A model generated the notes under the pieces. It had not been told where the DNA came from and ran no database searches. It was given only the letters and a program-made list of their open reading frames with translations. 63,325 nt of DNA from an uncultured Bacteroidaceae bacterium (GTDB lineage: Bacteria > Bacteroidota > Bacteroidia > Bacteroidales > Bacteroidaceae), in the NCBI GenBank assembly GCA_934293005.1, contig CAKQYA010000016.1, positions 1 through 63,325 of the forward strand, read 5' to 3'. Within the stretch, counting starts at the first letter, position 1, and every line of letters begins with the position of its first letter. The translations under genes were made by a program, and so were the position numbers. This document shows, piece after piece, positions 9,101-18,624 of the stretch.

Positions 9101-10402
9101 TTATTCGGCAAGCAGAAACTGCTTGAAAGAGGCAAATGAGTTGGACATAGGAACACTCTGCTTTGTTCCTTTCATGAAAGCTTGGAGTTTTGCAGGAATG
9201 TCTATGCTCTTGCCGAGAATGGCATCTACAGTGTCCTTGAATTTGGCAGGGTGAGCTGTTTCAAGGAACAAGCCTGTCTCACCTTCTTTCAGTCCTTCCT
9301 CAAGAGCGCGGAATCCGCATGCTCCATGAGGATCGCAGATGTAGCCTGTGGCTGATTCGACTTGTCGGATAGTCTCTGCAATCTGGTCATTGCTGTATGT
9401 GGCGCCGCTGATGTCTGAGCATATAGCTTCATGGCTCTTGCCGTATAGATCGTAGATGCGTGCGAAGTTGCTTGGATCGCCCACGTCCATGGCGTTGGCA
9501 ATGGTCTGTACCGATGACTTTGGCTCATATTTGCCTGTCTGCAAATACTTGTAGAAAATGTCATTGGCATTATTGGCTGCAATGAACCGCTTGATGGGCA
9601 GTCCCATCTTCTTACCGAAGAGTGCTGAGCATATGTTGCCAAAATTGCCTGATGGCACACAAACAACAAGATTGTCGGCCAGGCCTATCTTCTTCATCTG
9701 GGCATATGCATAGAAGTAGTAGAATGATTGTGGAAGGAAACGAGCCACATTGATAGAGTTGGCCGATGTGAGTTTCATGTGGGCATTGAGATCAGCGTCC
9801 ATGAATGCGCTCTTGACGAGTGCCTGACAGTCATCGAACACGCCTTCTACCTCAACAGCTGTGATGTTTTGTCCGAGCGTGGTGAACTGGCATTCTTGTA
9901 TAGGGCTCACCTTGCCCTTTGGGTATAGCACATAGACATGAATGCCGTCTACGCCAAGGAAACCATTGGCTACGGCTGAACCTGTGTCGCCAGAGGTGGC
10001 AACGAGCACATTGACCTGCCCCTTGCCTTCTTTCTTGAGAAAATATTGGAGAAGGCGTGCCATGAAGCGTGCGCCGACATCTTTGAATGCGAGTGTTGGT
10101 CCATGGAAGAGTTCAAGAGAGTAGATGTTTTCTGTAACCTTCACAGCAGGCACGTCGAAGGCGAGCGTGTCGTAGACTATCTTTTTCAGATCGTCGGCAG
10201 GCACATCTTCACCGAAGAATGCATCGGCCACAGTATAGGCTATTTCCTGGAATGTCATATTCTCTATGTTGTCGAAGAATGACTGTGGAAGTGGCTTGAT
10301 GCGCTCTGGCATGTAGAGACCTTTGTCTTCCGCAAGTCCCTTCACCACTGCTTTTTCGAGTGTGGCAATAGGAGCCTTGCCGTTGGTGCTATAGTAATTC
10401 AT
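9101..10402 (-). CDS. thrC: Threonine synthase
   Basis: The 433-aa PLP enzyme converts O-phospho-homoserine to threonine. The N-terminal signature MNYYSTNGKAP is typical, and the PLP-binding lysine is K107 in LAFKDVGAR. A Ser/Gly-rich phosphate-binding segment (ATSGDTGSA) follows. Length and motifs fit fold-type II threonine synthases of the longer class. It is the last gene of the thrA - kinase - thrC operon, 126 bp downstream of the kinase gene. The start is the ATG at 10402. Confidence 0.96.
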   Translation of the reverse strand: MNYYSTNGKAPIATLEKAVVKGLAEDKGLYMPERIKPLPQSFFDNIENMTFQEIAYTVADAFFGEDVPADDLKKIVYDTLAFDVPAVKVTENIYSLELFHGPTLAFKDVGARFMARLLQYFLKKEGKGQVNVLVATSGDTGSAVANGFLGVDGIHVYVLYPKGKVSPIQECQFTTLGQNITAVEVEGVFDDCQALVKSAFMDADLNAHMKLTSANSINVARFLPQSFYYFYAYAQMKKIGLADNLVVCVPSGNFGNICSALFGKKMGLPIKRFIAANNANDIFYKYLQTGKYEPKSSVQTIANAMDVGDPSNFARIYDLYGKSHEAICSDISGATYSNDQIAETIRQVESATGYICDPHGACGFRALEEGLKEGETGLFLETAHPAKFKDTVDAILGKSIDIPAKLQAFMKGTKQSVPMSNSFASFKQFLLAE

Positions 10403-10528
10403 AATATTGTTGTTCGTATTTAATAATGTATTTATTGTATTTTTTGCAGTGCATTTGCCTTGGCGGTATTGCTCTTGTAGTGAAGGGTTTTCTTTGTGCC
10501 AAGGTGGCCGTGTGGTAGCGGTGTGCCT

Positions 10529-11827
10529 TTATTCTGCCATAAATGCTTTGATGAACCCGTCTTTTTCCAAGAGTCCGTACGCTCCGTTCTTGCAAGAGTC
10601 TTCATCGAAAGCCTTTACTCCATCTGGTTCCATACCTGGTGCGTAGATGAGGAATGGAATTGGCTCGTTTGTGTGGGTGCGGTGAGCCACAGGAGTGGGA
10701 TGGTCGGGCAACACAGCTATAGCTACAGGTTCCATGTCTGCAGTGGGTGTGCCAGGCACTCCCCAATTTTTCACTTCCTCATAAATGGGCTTTATGGCAC
10801 GTCTGTCAAGATTCTCAATCGTTTGGAGCTTGAGGTCAAGGTCTCCGTCGTGGCCTGCTTCATCTGAGGCTTCAACATGCAGGTATACGAAGTCGTCTGT
10901 GCGGAGAGCCTCAATGGCTGCTTTAGCTTTGCCCTCATAGTTTGTGTCGTAGAGCCCTGTGGCTCCTTCCACATTGATGACTCGCAGGCCTGCCAGCGAG
11001 CCTATGCCTCTGATGAGATCGACTGCAGTGATGACTGCGCCACGCTTTATCTGCGGGAATATGGTGGTGAGCGGAGTCATGTGAGGTCGGTATCCTCCAG
11101 CCCAAGGCCATATGGAATTTGCAGGATCCTTGCCTTCAGCCATGCGTTTCTTGTTGAGCGGATGCTCTGTAAGGAGCATTTGCGACTTCAGTATGAGCGT
11201 GTTGATGAGCTGCGCTGTTTGTTCGGCATTCAGCTTGCTTGTGCGTGTGTCCTTGGCTTCCGCCTCCAAGTCTGGTTGCACGAGCAGAGGACGCCATGGC
11301 TTGAGCGGCACATCGTGCGGTGGTGTGCACTTGATGTGCTTGCTTGCTCCGTTGATGACGAGGAGATGGCGATACTGTACTCCTGTGTAGAAATGAACTA
11401 TATGTCCGTATTTCTCGACAATCTCTTTGTCGTTGGCCAAGTGCTTGTCCAGATATTTGATGAGCACATCACCTTCTTCTGTTTCCAATCGTCCGCAAGA
11501 ATGGTTTTTGATATGGTCGCCATCGATGCAGATGATGTTGCAGCGTATGGCCATGTCATCTGGTGCAAGTGCAACGCCGATGCTGGCTGCTTCAAGAGGG
11601 CCGCGGCCTTCGTACACCTCGTTCTGGTCATAGCCTAATATGCTTGAGTTGGCAACTTCAGAACCAGGATGGAATCCGTCCTGCACTGTTTTCAGCATGC
11701 CTGTGCGTCCTTTGCTTGCAAGCATGTCCATATATGGTGTGTGGGCATATTGAAGGAGCGTTTTGCCTCCGAGTTGCTCCACATGCCAGTCGGCCATTCC
11801 GTCGCCAAGTATTACAATGTGTTTCAT
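10529..11827 (-). CDS. ApgM-family proposed homoserine kinase
   Basis: This 432-aa protein of the alkaline-phosphatase superfamily is of the type annotated as archaeal/cofactor-independent phosphoglycerate mutase. The N-terminus ILGDGMADW carries the metal-binding Asp9, VANSSILGYD carries the putative nucleophile Ser61, and HVEASDEAGHDGD supplies further metal ligands. Its position between thrA and thrC, with no other thrB nearby, matches the known subfamily proposed to be homoserine kinase in Bacteroidetes. It probably phosphorylates homoserine, bridging ThrA and ThrC. Glycolytic mutase activity is the alternative. The upstream gap (11828-12157) contains element copy B. Confidence 0.85.
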   Translation of the reverse strand: MKHIVILGDGMADWHVEQLGGKTLLQYAHTPYMDMLASKGRTGMLKTVQDGFHPGSEVANSSILGYDQNEVYEGRGPLEAASIGVALAPDDMAIRCNIICIDGDHIKNHSCGRLETEEGDVLIKYLDKHLANDKEIVEKYGHIVHFYTGVQYRHLLVINGASKHIKCTPPHDVPLKPWRPLLVQPDLEAEAKDTRTSKLNAEQTAQLINTLILKSQMLLTEHPLNKKRMAEGKDPANSIWPWAGGYRPHMTPLTTIFPQIKRGAVITAVDLIRGIGSLAGLRVINVEGATGLYDTNYEGKAKAAIEALRTDDFVYLHVEASDEAGHDGDLDLKLQTIENLDRRAIKPIYEEVKNWGVPGTPTADMEPVAIAVLPDHPTPVAHRTHTNEPIPFLIYAPGMEPDGVKAFDEDSCKNGAYGLLEKDGFIKAFMAE

Positions 11828-11933
11828 AATGTTTCTGTGCTGTGTGTGGCTCTATAAATGCTGTTGAATCTGTAGTGTCATGTCTCAGTGATAGGGGTTA
11901 TGTTGTAAATGCCTTTTTCTGCGGCATGATAAC

Positions 11934-12115
11934 TAACAGGCGTTCAAAACTATGTTTATAACATCAAAGTGTGATGCTCTTTTATGTGCCGCACCCTCTT
12001 CTGTGCATCTGTTCCTTACTGTTACCAGAGGCTATGCATAGCCTCTTCAAACAGAAGAAACATCTGCATCAGAATAAAGCACGTCAAATCTTAAATAATT
12101 ATGAATGCCTGTTTA
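11934..12115 (+). repeat. 182-bp structured intergenic element, copy B
   Basis: It starts TAACAGGCGTTCAAAACTAT and ends with the complement of TAAACAGGCATTCATAATTA. The centre is the perfect 20-bp palindrome AGAGGCTATGCATAGCCTCT at 12027-12046. Copy A has a hairpin at the same place with different bases but retained pairing. It lies inside the thr operon between thrA and the kinase gene, so it is transcribed with the operon. Confidence 0.78.
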
Positions 12116-12157
12116 TAGATTAGGTATAGAAACCTTGTTGTATTACAATCTCTTTGA

Positions 12158-14644
12158 TTATATGTTTGCGATTGACATGATGTCGGCAAACACTCCTGCT
12201 GCTGTCACAGAGGCTCCAGCTCCATATCCTTGGATGAGCATAGGATACTGGTTGTATCGTTCTGTGGTGATGAGAATGATGTTGTTTGAGCCTTCAAGGT
12301 CGTATAATGGATGATGCTCGTCAACTTTCTCCAGTTTCACAGACCCCTTGCCATGTTCAAGCTTAGCCACGAAGCGCCAACGTTGGTGGCTGGCTTCCAT
12401 CTGCTTGCGCTCTGCCTCAAAACTGGCGTCAAGCGAAGGGAGATTCTTCCAGAAGTCTTCAAGCGAGCCATCAAAGAATGACTGAGGTATGAAGAGATGC
12501 TTCTCCACATCTTCTTGGTTCATGCGGTATCCTGCCTCACGAGACAAGATGACGAGTTTGCGGATGACATCTTTGCCTGACAAGTCTACTCGCGGGTCTG
12601 GCTCAGCGTAGCCTTCTTCCTTTGCCATGCGCACAGTTTGACTGAACGGAATGTCAGCGGATATAGTGTTGAAGATGAAGTTGAGTGTGCCGGAGAGCAC
12701 TGCCTCAAGCTTGAGTATCTTATCTCCTGAGTTGATGAGGTCGTTGATGGTGTTGATGATTGGCAGACCAGCGCCCACGTTGGTCTCGAAAAGATACTTC
12801 ACGCCTCTTTTGCGTGCAGTCTCTTTCAAGCGTGCGTAATTCTCATAGTCGCTTGATGCCGCCACCTTGTTGGCTGCCACCACTGATATGTTGTTGCTGA
12901 GGAAATCTTCGTATAGCCCTGCCACGTCAGCACTTGCTGTGCAGTCGACAAAGACGCTGTTGAAGATGTTCATTCCTATGACTTCATCATGCAGGTGGTT
13001 GAGGTCGCTTGGGTCTGCCTGCTTGAGGCCGTCGCGAAGCTTGGCTATGCTGAATGTGCCGTTGTCTTCGTATGCAGAAAGTTCTATGCCGTTGCGGTTG
13101 AAAATGGCGTTGTGTCCAGAAGCGATGCCTACTATGTTTATCTGCAAGTTGCGTTCCTTCATGAGTTGCTGGCGCTGTCCTGCTATCTGTTCGAGCAGGC
13201 TTCCGCCCACAGTGCCTATGCCACAAAGGAAGACATTCAGCACTTGGTACTCAGAAAGGAAAAAACTGTCGTGGATGACATTAAGTGACTTGCGCAGCAG
13301 TTTTCTTTCAACAACGAAAGATATGTTTGTCTCGCTTGCGCCTTGTGCGCAGGCAATGACGCTGATGCCGTTGCGTCCGAGTGTTCCGAACAGTTTGCCC
13401 GCAATGCCTGGAGTGTGCTTCATGTTTTCTCCAACGATAGCTATGGTTGCCAGCTCGCGCTCCAATTTCATCTTATACATGGCTCCCATCTCTATTTCTT
13501 TGGCAAACTCTTGGTTGAGCACCTCACAGGCACGTTCGGCATCTTCATCGCGCATGCCGATAGAGGTGCTGTTTTCCGAACTGGCTTGGCTGACGAGGAA
13601 AACGCTTATGCCGTTGGCGGCGAGAGTGGTGAAGATGCGTTGATTGACACCTATTACGCCTACCATGGAGAGTCCGCTCACAGTGATGAGCGAGGTGTTG
13701 TTGATGGATGATATGCCCTTGATGGCGCGTCCGTTCTCATCGCATCCATTATCATTGGTTATGATAGTGCCTTTGTCTTCAGGACGGAAAGTGTTTTTGA
13801 TGAGTATTGGTATGTTTTTGATGCACACAGGGTATATGGTTGGAGGATACACCACTTTTGCACCGAAGTTGCACAGTTCAGTGGCTTCCACATATGACAA
13901 TGTGTCGATAGGATATGCTGTGTTTATGACACGTGGGTCGGCTGTCATGAATCCTGACACATCAGTCCATATCTCCAACACTCTTGCATCGAGAGTGGCT
14001 GCTATGATGGCTGCGGTATAATCGCTTCCGCCGCGTCCGAGGTTAGTCACTTCTCCTGTCACGCTGTCGGTAGAGATGAATCCAGGCACAAGGCATACGC
14101 TGTGACCTGATTTGCCTTCAACGAATTTCTTGAATGTCTCTCGTATGAGAGGGGCGCTTATTGTGTTTGAGAACAGGTTCTTGCCCTGCTTCTTCTTGGT
14201 CTTGATGAATTCGAGTGAATTGTACCATTGTGCGTCCTCGATGAGTGTGGCCACAATGTTGCTTGATATGCGCTCGCCGTATGACACGATGGCATTGCTT
14301 GTCTTCTCACTTAAATCGCCAATAAGGTAGACGCCTTGGTAAATGCTTTTCAACTGCTCAAGAAGATTATCAACTGTGGCCATCAGTTTAATCCTCTTGT
14401 CTGAATCGGAGATGATGGAGTCTATCATCAGATGATGGCGCTCTACCATCTCCTCATATGACGTAAGATACGACGAATCGCCAGCTACTGCCAGATTGGA
14501 GGTGTTGATCAACTTATCGGTGATGCCTCCAAGAGCTGAAACGACAACAACTACAGGCTCGTCGCATGCCTCTACAATCTTCTTCAAATTGAGAATACTC
14601 TCAACGGAACCTACGGATGTTCCGCCAAACTTTAATACTTTCAC
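12158..14644 (-). CDS. thrA: Bifunctional aspartokinase / homoserine dehydrogenase I
   Basis: The 828-aa fusion enzyme catalyses the first and third steps from aspartate to homoserine. The aspartokinase domain begins KFGGTSVG (residues 5-12). Two ACT-type regulatory segments lie at about 310-450 (SVIACAQGASETNISF is the second). The homoserine dehydrogenase starts at about 465 with the NAD(P) motif FLCGIGTVGGSLL and runs to the end. ACT domains imply feedback control by an amino acid, normally threonine. The start is GTG at 14644, directly before the conserved kinase strand, and no in-frame ATG precedes it. It is the first gene of the thr operon, with a consensus promoter about 125 bp upstream. 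Confidence 0.96.
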   Translation of the reverse strand: MKVLKFGGTSVGSVESILNLKKIVEACDEPVVVVVSALGGITDKLINTSNLAVAGDSSYLTSYEEMVERHHLMIDSIISDSDKRIKLMATVDNLLEQLKSIYQGVYLIGDLSEKTSNAIVSYGERISSNIVATLIEDAQWYNSLEFIKTKKKQGKNLFSNTISAPLIRETFKKFVEGKSGHSVCLVPGFISTDSVTGEVTNLGRGGSDYTAAIIAATLDARVLEIWTDVSGFMTADPRVINTAYPIDTLSYVEATELCNFGAKVVYPPTIYPVCIKNIPILIKNTFRPEDKGTIITNDNGCDENGRAIKGISSINNTSLITVSGLSMVGVIGVNQRIFTTLAANGISVFLVSQASSENSTSIGMRDEDAERACEVLNQEFAKEIEMGAMYKMKLERELATIAIVGENMKHTPGIAGKLFGTLGRNGISVIACAQGASETNISFVVERKLLRKSLNVIHDSFFLSEYQVLNVFLCGIGTVGGSLLEQIAGQRQQLMKERNLQINIVGIASGHNAIFNRNGIELSAYEDNGTFSIAKLRDGLKQADPSDLNHLHDEVIGMNIFNSVFVDCTASADVAGLYEDFLSNNISVVAANKVAASSDYENYARLKETARKRGVKYLFETNVGAGLPIINTINDLINSGDKILKLEAVLSGTLNFIFNTISADIPFSQTVRMAKEEGYAEPDPRVDLSGKDVIRKLVILSREAGYRMNQEDVEKHLFIPQSFFDGSLEDFWKNLPSLDASFEAERKQMEASHQRWRFVAKLEHGKGSVKLEKVDEHHPLYDLEGSNNIILITTERYNQYPMLIQGYGAGASVTAAGVFADIMSIANI

Positions 14645-14768
14645 GATGAAAAATACAAGTTAAAATTAATAATAAAAGGACAGGCAAGAACATTGAACGT
14701 ATACAGATATACAACACCTGCTTGACATGTCACGTCCACGTCTGTTTGCAAGTCCAAGAAAATTGCCA

Positions 14769-14799
14769 CAAAATTACGACATTTTCCATTAATGGCAAA
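14769..14799 (-). promoter_or_regulatory. Consensus Bacteroidetes promoter for thrA
   Basis: On the minus strand a -33 TTTG (14796-14799) is followed by a 19-bp spacer and a -7 TAATTTTG (14769-14776). This matches TTTG-N19-TAnnTTTG exactly. Transcription would start near 14762, leaving a leader of about 118 nt before the GTG. I see no threonine-rich leader peptide in it. Confidence 0.75.
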
Positions 14800-14810
14800 A
14801 GAAAAAGGCC

Positions 14811-14834
14811 CAAAGTCAGACGACTTTGAGTCTT
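14811..14834. terminator. Bidirectional terminator between gldN and thrA
   Basis: CAAAGTC (14811-14817) and GACTTTG (14822-14828) form a 7-bp stem with a 4-nt loop. On the plus strand AGTCTTTTTT follows. On the minus strand GGCCTTTTTCTTTT follows. On the minus strand it would end the T9SS operon just before the thrA promoter. The rest of the 14645-15053 gap shows no further feature. Confidence 0.75.
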
Positions 14835-15053
14835 TTTTATACTATCTTGCTTTGTTTGCTATCTAATTGAACATTATGCAGAGATGTTATGTGTCTTTTT
14901 AACACGATGGCATCATTGGGTTGCAAACACGATTGGTTTCATCTGAATGTGTGTTTGATTTGATTGTCTCTGGTGGGATTTGCCACAACAGGTCTCTTTG
15001 GCATTGCATGTGCGAGAATATTTCATTGTGGACGTGCTCGCTTTTCGTGGCGA

Positions 15054-16136
15054 TTAATGTCTTTGTCTTCTGACCGACACTCGTGGGCCTGAACTGCTGC
15101 CTCCTGACGATTTGGCCGGCTTGCTGCTCTTTTTTGCATTTGCGCTTGTGCGGCGGCTTGTGCGTGATGCTGATGTGCTTGAATTTCCTTGCGTTGACTT
15201 AATCCTCTTGCTTCTGCCGGCATTAGCTAATGCTTCAAGCGAATCGCGTCTGGCAATCTCTGCAGAATCGACAGGAGTCTTCCAAATGTGTGACTCAAAG
15301 TCGGCCATTTCCTTCTCTATGCGGTTCTGTTCTTTCTTCATGAGTGAGTCTGTGGCGCAATATTCTTGCAGAGAGCGGTTCTGCATGTTTGTTGTCATGT
15401 AGATGTCGCCTTTGTAGTGGTTCGTGGCGAAGAAATCATCAATAGACATCTTGGCCGCATTGTTGAGATTGCTTGTCATCACTTCCATTCCGCTCAGGTA
15501 TGTTTTCACATCATCGTATTTTACCCAAAAGAGAGGATGTTTTCTCACATCGCTGCTGAAGTCGTCGTCTGCGCGATGGAGCACAGGACACAATGCCACG
15601 ACACGGCTATGGAAAGTTGCGGTGTTGTGGTCATAATAGCTGCTTTCCTTCACGTAGTAACTGAGCACTTCTGCCGAAGGCACATCGCTTGGCTCAACTT
15701 TAATGCCATTGCCTTCAATTTCGTAATAGATATGGTTGCGTTCCAGAAAGTCTTTGAAATGCATGCGGTTGCTCTGCTTGAAATCTTCCACGCCATCAAG
15801 TTTGTACTCATAGGCAGGAATCTTGCCAGTGTTGAGCAAGCGAAAGAGAAGCGTGAAGAGATTTATGTTGTCGCCTTGTGGCTCTACTGGATAATATAGA
15901 GGCGCATTCTCGTTTTTTTTGAGGTCGAGAGTGCGGTATATGTCTCTTCGCCATGTAGGACTCTCTGGCACATCCACTGCTGTTGGAAACATTAGGCTGG
16001 CACGGCTTGTCACAGTCTGTTGGGCATCCTTCTTCTTTGCCGCCGTCTGATTGGTGCGCACACGACTCTTGGCAGGCTGAGCAATCATGCTGCCAGTCAT
16101 GCACAACGATATAAAGATGATAAATATACGTCTCAT
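15054..16136 (-). CDS. gldN: T9SS component GldN/PorN
   Basis: The 360-aa periplasmic protein has a signal peptide (MRRIFIIFISLCMTGSMIAQ). GldN/PorN associates with the lipoprotein GldK to form a ring on the periplasmic face of the outer membrane in the type IX secretion system. A conserved core of about 40-270 includes WRRDIYRTLDL. The C-terminal 90 residues are a low-complexity Ser/Arg/Lys tail, probably disordered. It is the last gene of the five-gene operon, 5 bp after gldM, and shows the canonical order of Porphyromonas porPKLMN. Confidence 0.93.
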   Translation of the reverse strand: MRRIFIIFISLCMTGSMIAQPAKSRVRTNQTAAKKKDAQQTVTSRASLMFPTAVDVPESPTWRRDIYRTLDLKKNENAPLYYPVEPQGDNINLFTLLFRLLNTGKIPAYEYKLDGVEDFKQSNRMHFKDFLERNHIYYEIEGNGIKVEPSDVPSAEVLSYYVKESSYYDHNTATFHSRVVALCPVLHRADDDFSSDVRKHPLFWVKYDDVKTYLSGMEVMTSNLNNAAKMSIDDFFATNHYKGDIYMTTNMQNRSLQEYCATDSLMKKEQNRIEKEMADFESHIWKTPVDSAEIARRDSLEALANAGRSKRIKSTQGNSSTSASRTSRRTSANAKKSSKPAKSSGGSSSGPRVSVRRQRH

Positions 16137-16141
16137 ACTTA

Positions 16142-17701
16142 TTAGTTTATTATGACTTCAACAGGTGAAGTGAGGGTTCTTTCTATTCCGTCTGGACCTA
16201 TTACTCTGATGCGGCTGATGTTGAACATCTTGCCGCGGCTTAAGGAACGTATCTTGGCAATTTGATTCGAAGTGAATGAGGCAGAGTTGCTGACTTCTGG
16301 CACTACGTTGCCCATGTTGTCCACAAACATTGTCTCAAAACCTATCACTCGGAAGGCTATGTCGAGCAGACCGTCGTCAATGGCTGCGCCTACGCCGCCT
16401 GCTGCAATTACTGCTTGTTTTGTGATGCGCCCGCCCTTGAACCTGCTCGTGTTTCCTTTACTGTCTGTATATTGCAGGTATCCTGTCGGATCTGGCAATT
16501 TGCGCACGTGGAAAGTGAACTTGCCCATTTCTTGCTGACGTCCTTCGTTCTGTGCTGTGACGGTGAAGGTGACGTCTTGTCCCACTTTTGATGGCACGGC
16601 CACATAGTTGCTGCCATCTTTCTTTGTAAGTGTGCCGTTGGTCATTGAAAGTGCAATCTTGTTGCTTGGCACTCCTGGCACGCTGACGCTGATAGGATTT
16701 TGATAACCAGCATAAAGCATGTTCATCATTGTGGCACTTACAGTGGCAGATGGTTCTACTACGGTGTAAGGTTGAGAGAACTCGCGGCGAATAGTCTCGC
16801 CATTGCCGTTCTTCATGATGAGGTAACCTTTTAGTGTGAAGTCACCCGTTGAATTGCAGATGGTTTCGTATCGTCCGTTTTCAGATTTCAAGAGGGTGTT
16901 GCCCACGAATATTTCAGGACGTTGTGTGCTGTCGACTGCTGCCATGATGATTTGAGCTGAGAATTTGCTTCCTCTCACCACTGTTTGTGAATTGGGTATG
17001 ACGTATGCGTTGATTTGGTTCACGCGCACATCCTTCACATCTATGTTTGCCACCAGTTGGTGGAGCATTTCTCCTTCTGCATAGCGCACGTCAGTCTGCA
17101 ACTTCGTGAGCAGAGTGATGGCTGCCGCCACAGGAGTGTTCTCAAACAGATATTGTTGCCAGTTCTTGCCTTGTGCCTTAGCCTTTCTCGGCACATCGGT
17201 AGTGAGGTTTGAACGGATGATTTTCTTCTGCTGCTCATCGTTGAGCATGCTTGTTATTCCATCACGATAAGCTATTATGGCTTTCTTAAGCTTGCCGCCT
17301 TTGCCTATTCCTGGAGCCAGCATGACATGGGTGGCAGCTTCAAGATTGTCGCGCCCTTTGATGTTTGTGATGTCTGCTTCCTTACCATCAGCCTGACGGG
17401 CAATCTCCCATTTCAGATTTTCCGCAAAGGCATATAGCGAGTCGCTCATCTGACGCACCTGCTGTGCCTTCTCAAACCATTGGCGCACTTTCTCAGGATT
17501 GCGTTTCATGGCTGCTTCCAGTTCTTTGTATATAGCTTCATTCTGAACGGCTGAGTTTTCTTTCGAGCGGTTCAGACCTTCATCCACGAGTGAGAAGCCT
17601 ACGAGCACATCCGATGACACGTTGAGTGCCAACATTGCCATCAGCACTACGTACATCAGATTGATCATCTTCTGACGCGGAGTTAGTTTCTTTCTAATCA
17701 T
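16142..17701 (-). CDS. gldM: T9SS motor protein GldM/PorM
   Basis: The 519-aa protein has one N-terminal transmembrane helix (about 13-30) and a long periplasmic region with stacked domains. It couples the inner-membrane GldL motor to the periplasmic GldK/N ring and, as known for the family, transmits proton-motive-force-driven rotation. The N-terminal TPRQKMINLMYVVLMAML is the family signature, and Arg9 corresponds to the conserved basic residue near the motor interface. The ATG at 17701 begins 21 bp after the gldL stop. Confidence 0.95.
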   Translation of the reverse strand: MIRKKLTPRQKMINLMYVVLMAMLALNVSSDVLVGFSLVDEGLNRSKENSAVQNEAIYKELEAAMKRNPEKVRQWFEKAQQVRQMSDSLYAFAENLKWEIARQADGKEADITNIKGRDNLEAATHVMLAPGIGKGGKLKKAIIAYRDGITSMLNDEQQKKIIRSNLTTDVPRKAKAQGKNWQQYLFENTPVAAAITLLTKLQTDVRYAEGEMLHQLVANIDVKDVRVNQINAYVIPNSQTVVRGSKFSAQIIMAAVDSTQRPEIFVGNTLLKSENGRYETICNSTGDFTLKGYLIMKNGNGETIRREFSQPYTVVEPSATVSATMMNMLYAGYQNPISVSVPGVPSNKIALSMTNGTLTKKDGSNYVAVPSKVGQDVTFTVTAQNEGRQQEMGKFTFHVRKLPDPTGYLQYTDSKGNTSRFKGGRITKQAVIAAGGVGAAIDDGLLDIAFRVIGFETMFVDNMGNVVPEVSNSASFTSNQIAKIRSLSRGKMFNISRIRVIGPDGIERTLTSPVEVIIN

Positions 17702-17722
17702 GTCTCAGAACCGTTATGTTGT

Positions 17723-18499
17723 TTAGCTAATCTTCATTTTTAGTGCTTCTACCATTTTGAGGTACACTTCATTGAGTTCTTGGAGTTGAGCCGCAAGCTT
17801 CTTTGTCTGGTCGTTTACTTCATCGATGGTGGCCGACTGTGTGCCCACACTCTTGAGTTGCATCTCGTAGAAGCGGTTGATACCAGTGAGAGTGCGGTTC
17901 ATTGTTTCCATCTCTTCAGAGTCGCGTGTGAGGCGAGCGCTTTGCTCTGCTACTTTGCGCAACGTGTCAGTCAGTTCGTTGAGCTGGTCTACATAAGCTA
18001 TTGTGGCTTCTTGCATTTCAGGAGTCATGCCTGCAAACTGAGGTGAAGAGAAGTTGGCGGTAGATTGTATGTCAGAAGCAAGCTGTGCGGCATCGACCGA
18101 CTCTGAACTGTCTGCATGAATAGCATCGCTGCTATTTTCGCCAGCAATGATGGCAGTGCCGCTAACAGGCATACGTGAAGCATCCGCTGCAAGAGCGGCA
18201 GCCGTGTTTTCAAATATTGCTGATTCGACCTTGGAGCGCACGGCTGCATCTTCTGCTGCCTCTTCAGCCAATTCTTGAGCATCCAGACTCTCCTGTGGTT
18301 CGAAACCTGCAAGGATGAATACAATGACCTCTGTGCCCATTCCGAGGAAGAGCATGATGTCAGCGCCTGCTATATGTGTCAGTTTAAAGAGTGCGCCTGC
18401 GATAACGACAGCTGCACCCCAGCTGTATGCATAGTTGAGAAAGGTTTGGCCTCTCTTTGTTCTCAGCCATTTTTGGATACCTGTATATTTTGTTGCCAT
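17723..18499 (-). CDS. gldL: T9SS motor protein GldL/PorL
   Basis: The 258-aa inner-membrane protein has two N-terminal transmembrane helices (about 22-40 and 46-64) and a long cytoplasmic region rich in coiled coil (about 180-258). The second helix holds a buried glutamate, Glu57, in GMGTEVIVF. It corresponds to the proton-path glutamate of characterised GldL/PorL and should be essential for energising secretion. An Ala/Ser/Glu-rich linker (about 75-150) is longer and less conserved. It is flanked by gldK (125 bp upstream) and gldM (21 bp downstream). Confidence 0.95.
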   Translation of the reverse strand: MATKYTGIQKWLRTKRGQTFLNYAYSWGAAVVIAGALFKLTHIAGADIMLFLGMGTEVIVFILAGFEPQESLDAQELAEEAAEDAAVRSKVESAIFENTAAALAADASRMPVSGTAIIAGENSSDAIHADSSESVDAAQLASDIQSTANFSSPQFAGMTPEMQEATIAYVDQLNELTDTLRKVAEQSARLTRDSEEMETMNRTLTGINRFYEMQLKSVGTQSATIDEVNDQTKKLAAQLQELNEVYLKMVEALKMKIS

Positions 18500-18624
18500 A
18501 ATGTTGGATTGTAAATTTTATGTTTGAGAGTCTTGATGTTAGTTGGGAATCATGCTTTGGCCATGCCTCATTGCTATTCGGGCATTCTGCATGGTGTTCC
18601 TTGGCCACAGGCTCATTGTTTATT

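Noticed and set aside
14645..14960. Threonine attenuation leader peptide upstream of thrA
   Set aside because: Short frames exist but none is enriched in Thr or Ile codons, and the hairpin lies before the promoter rather than after it.
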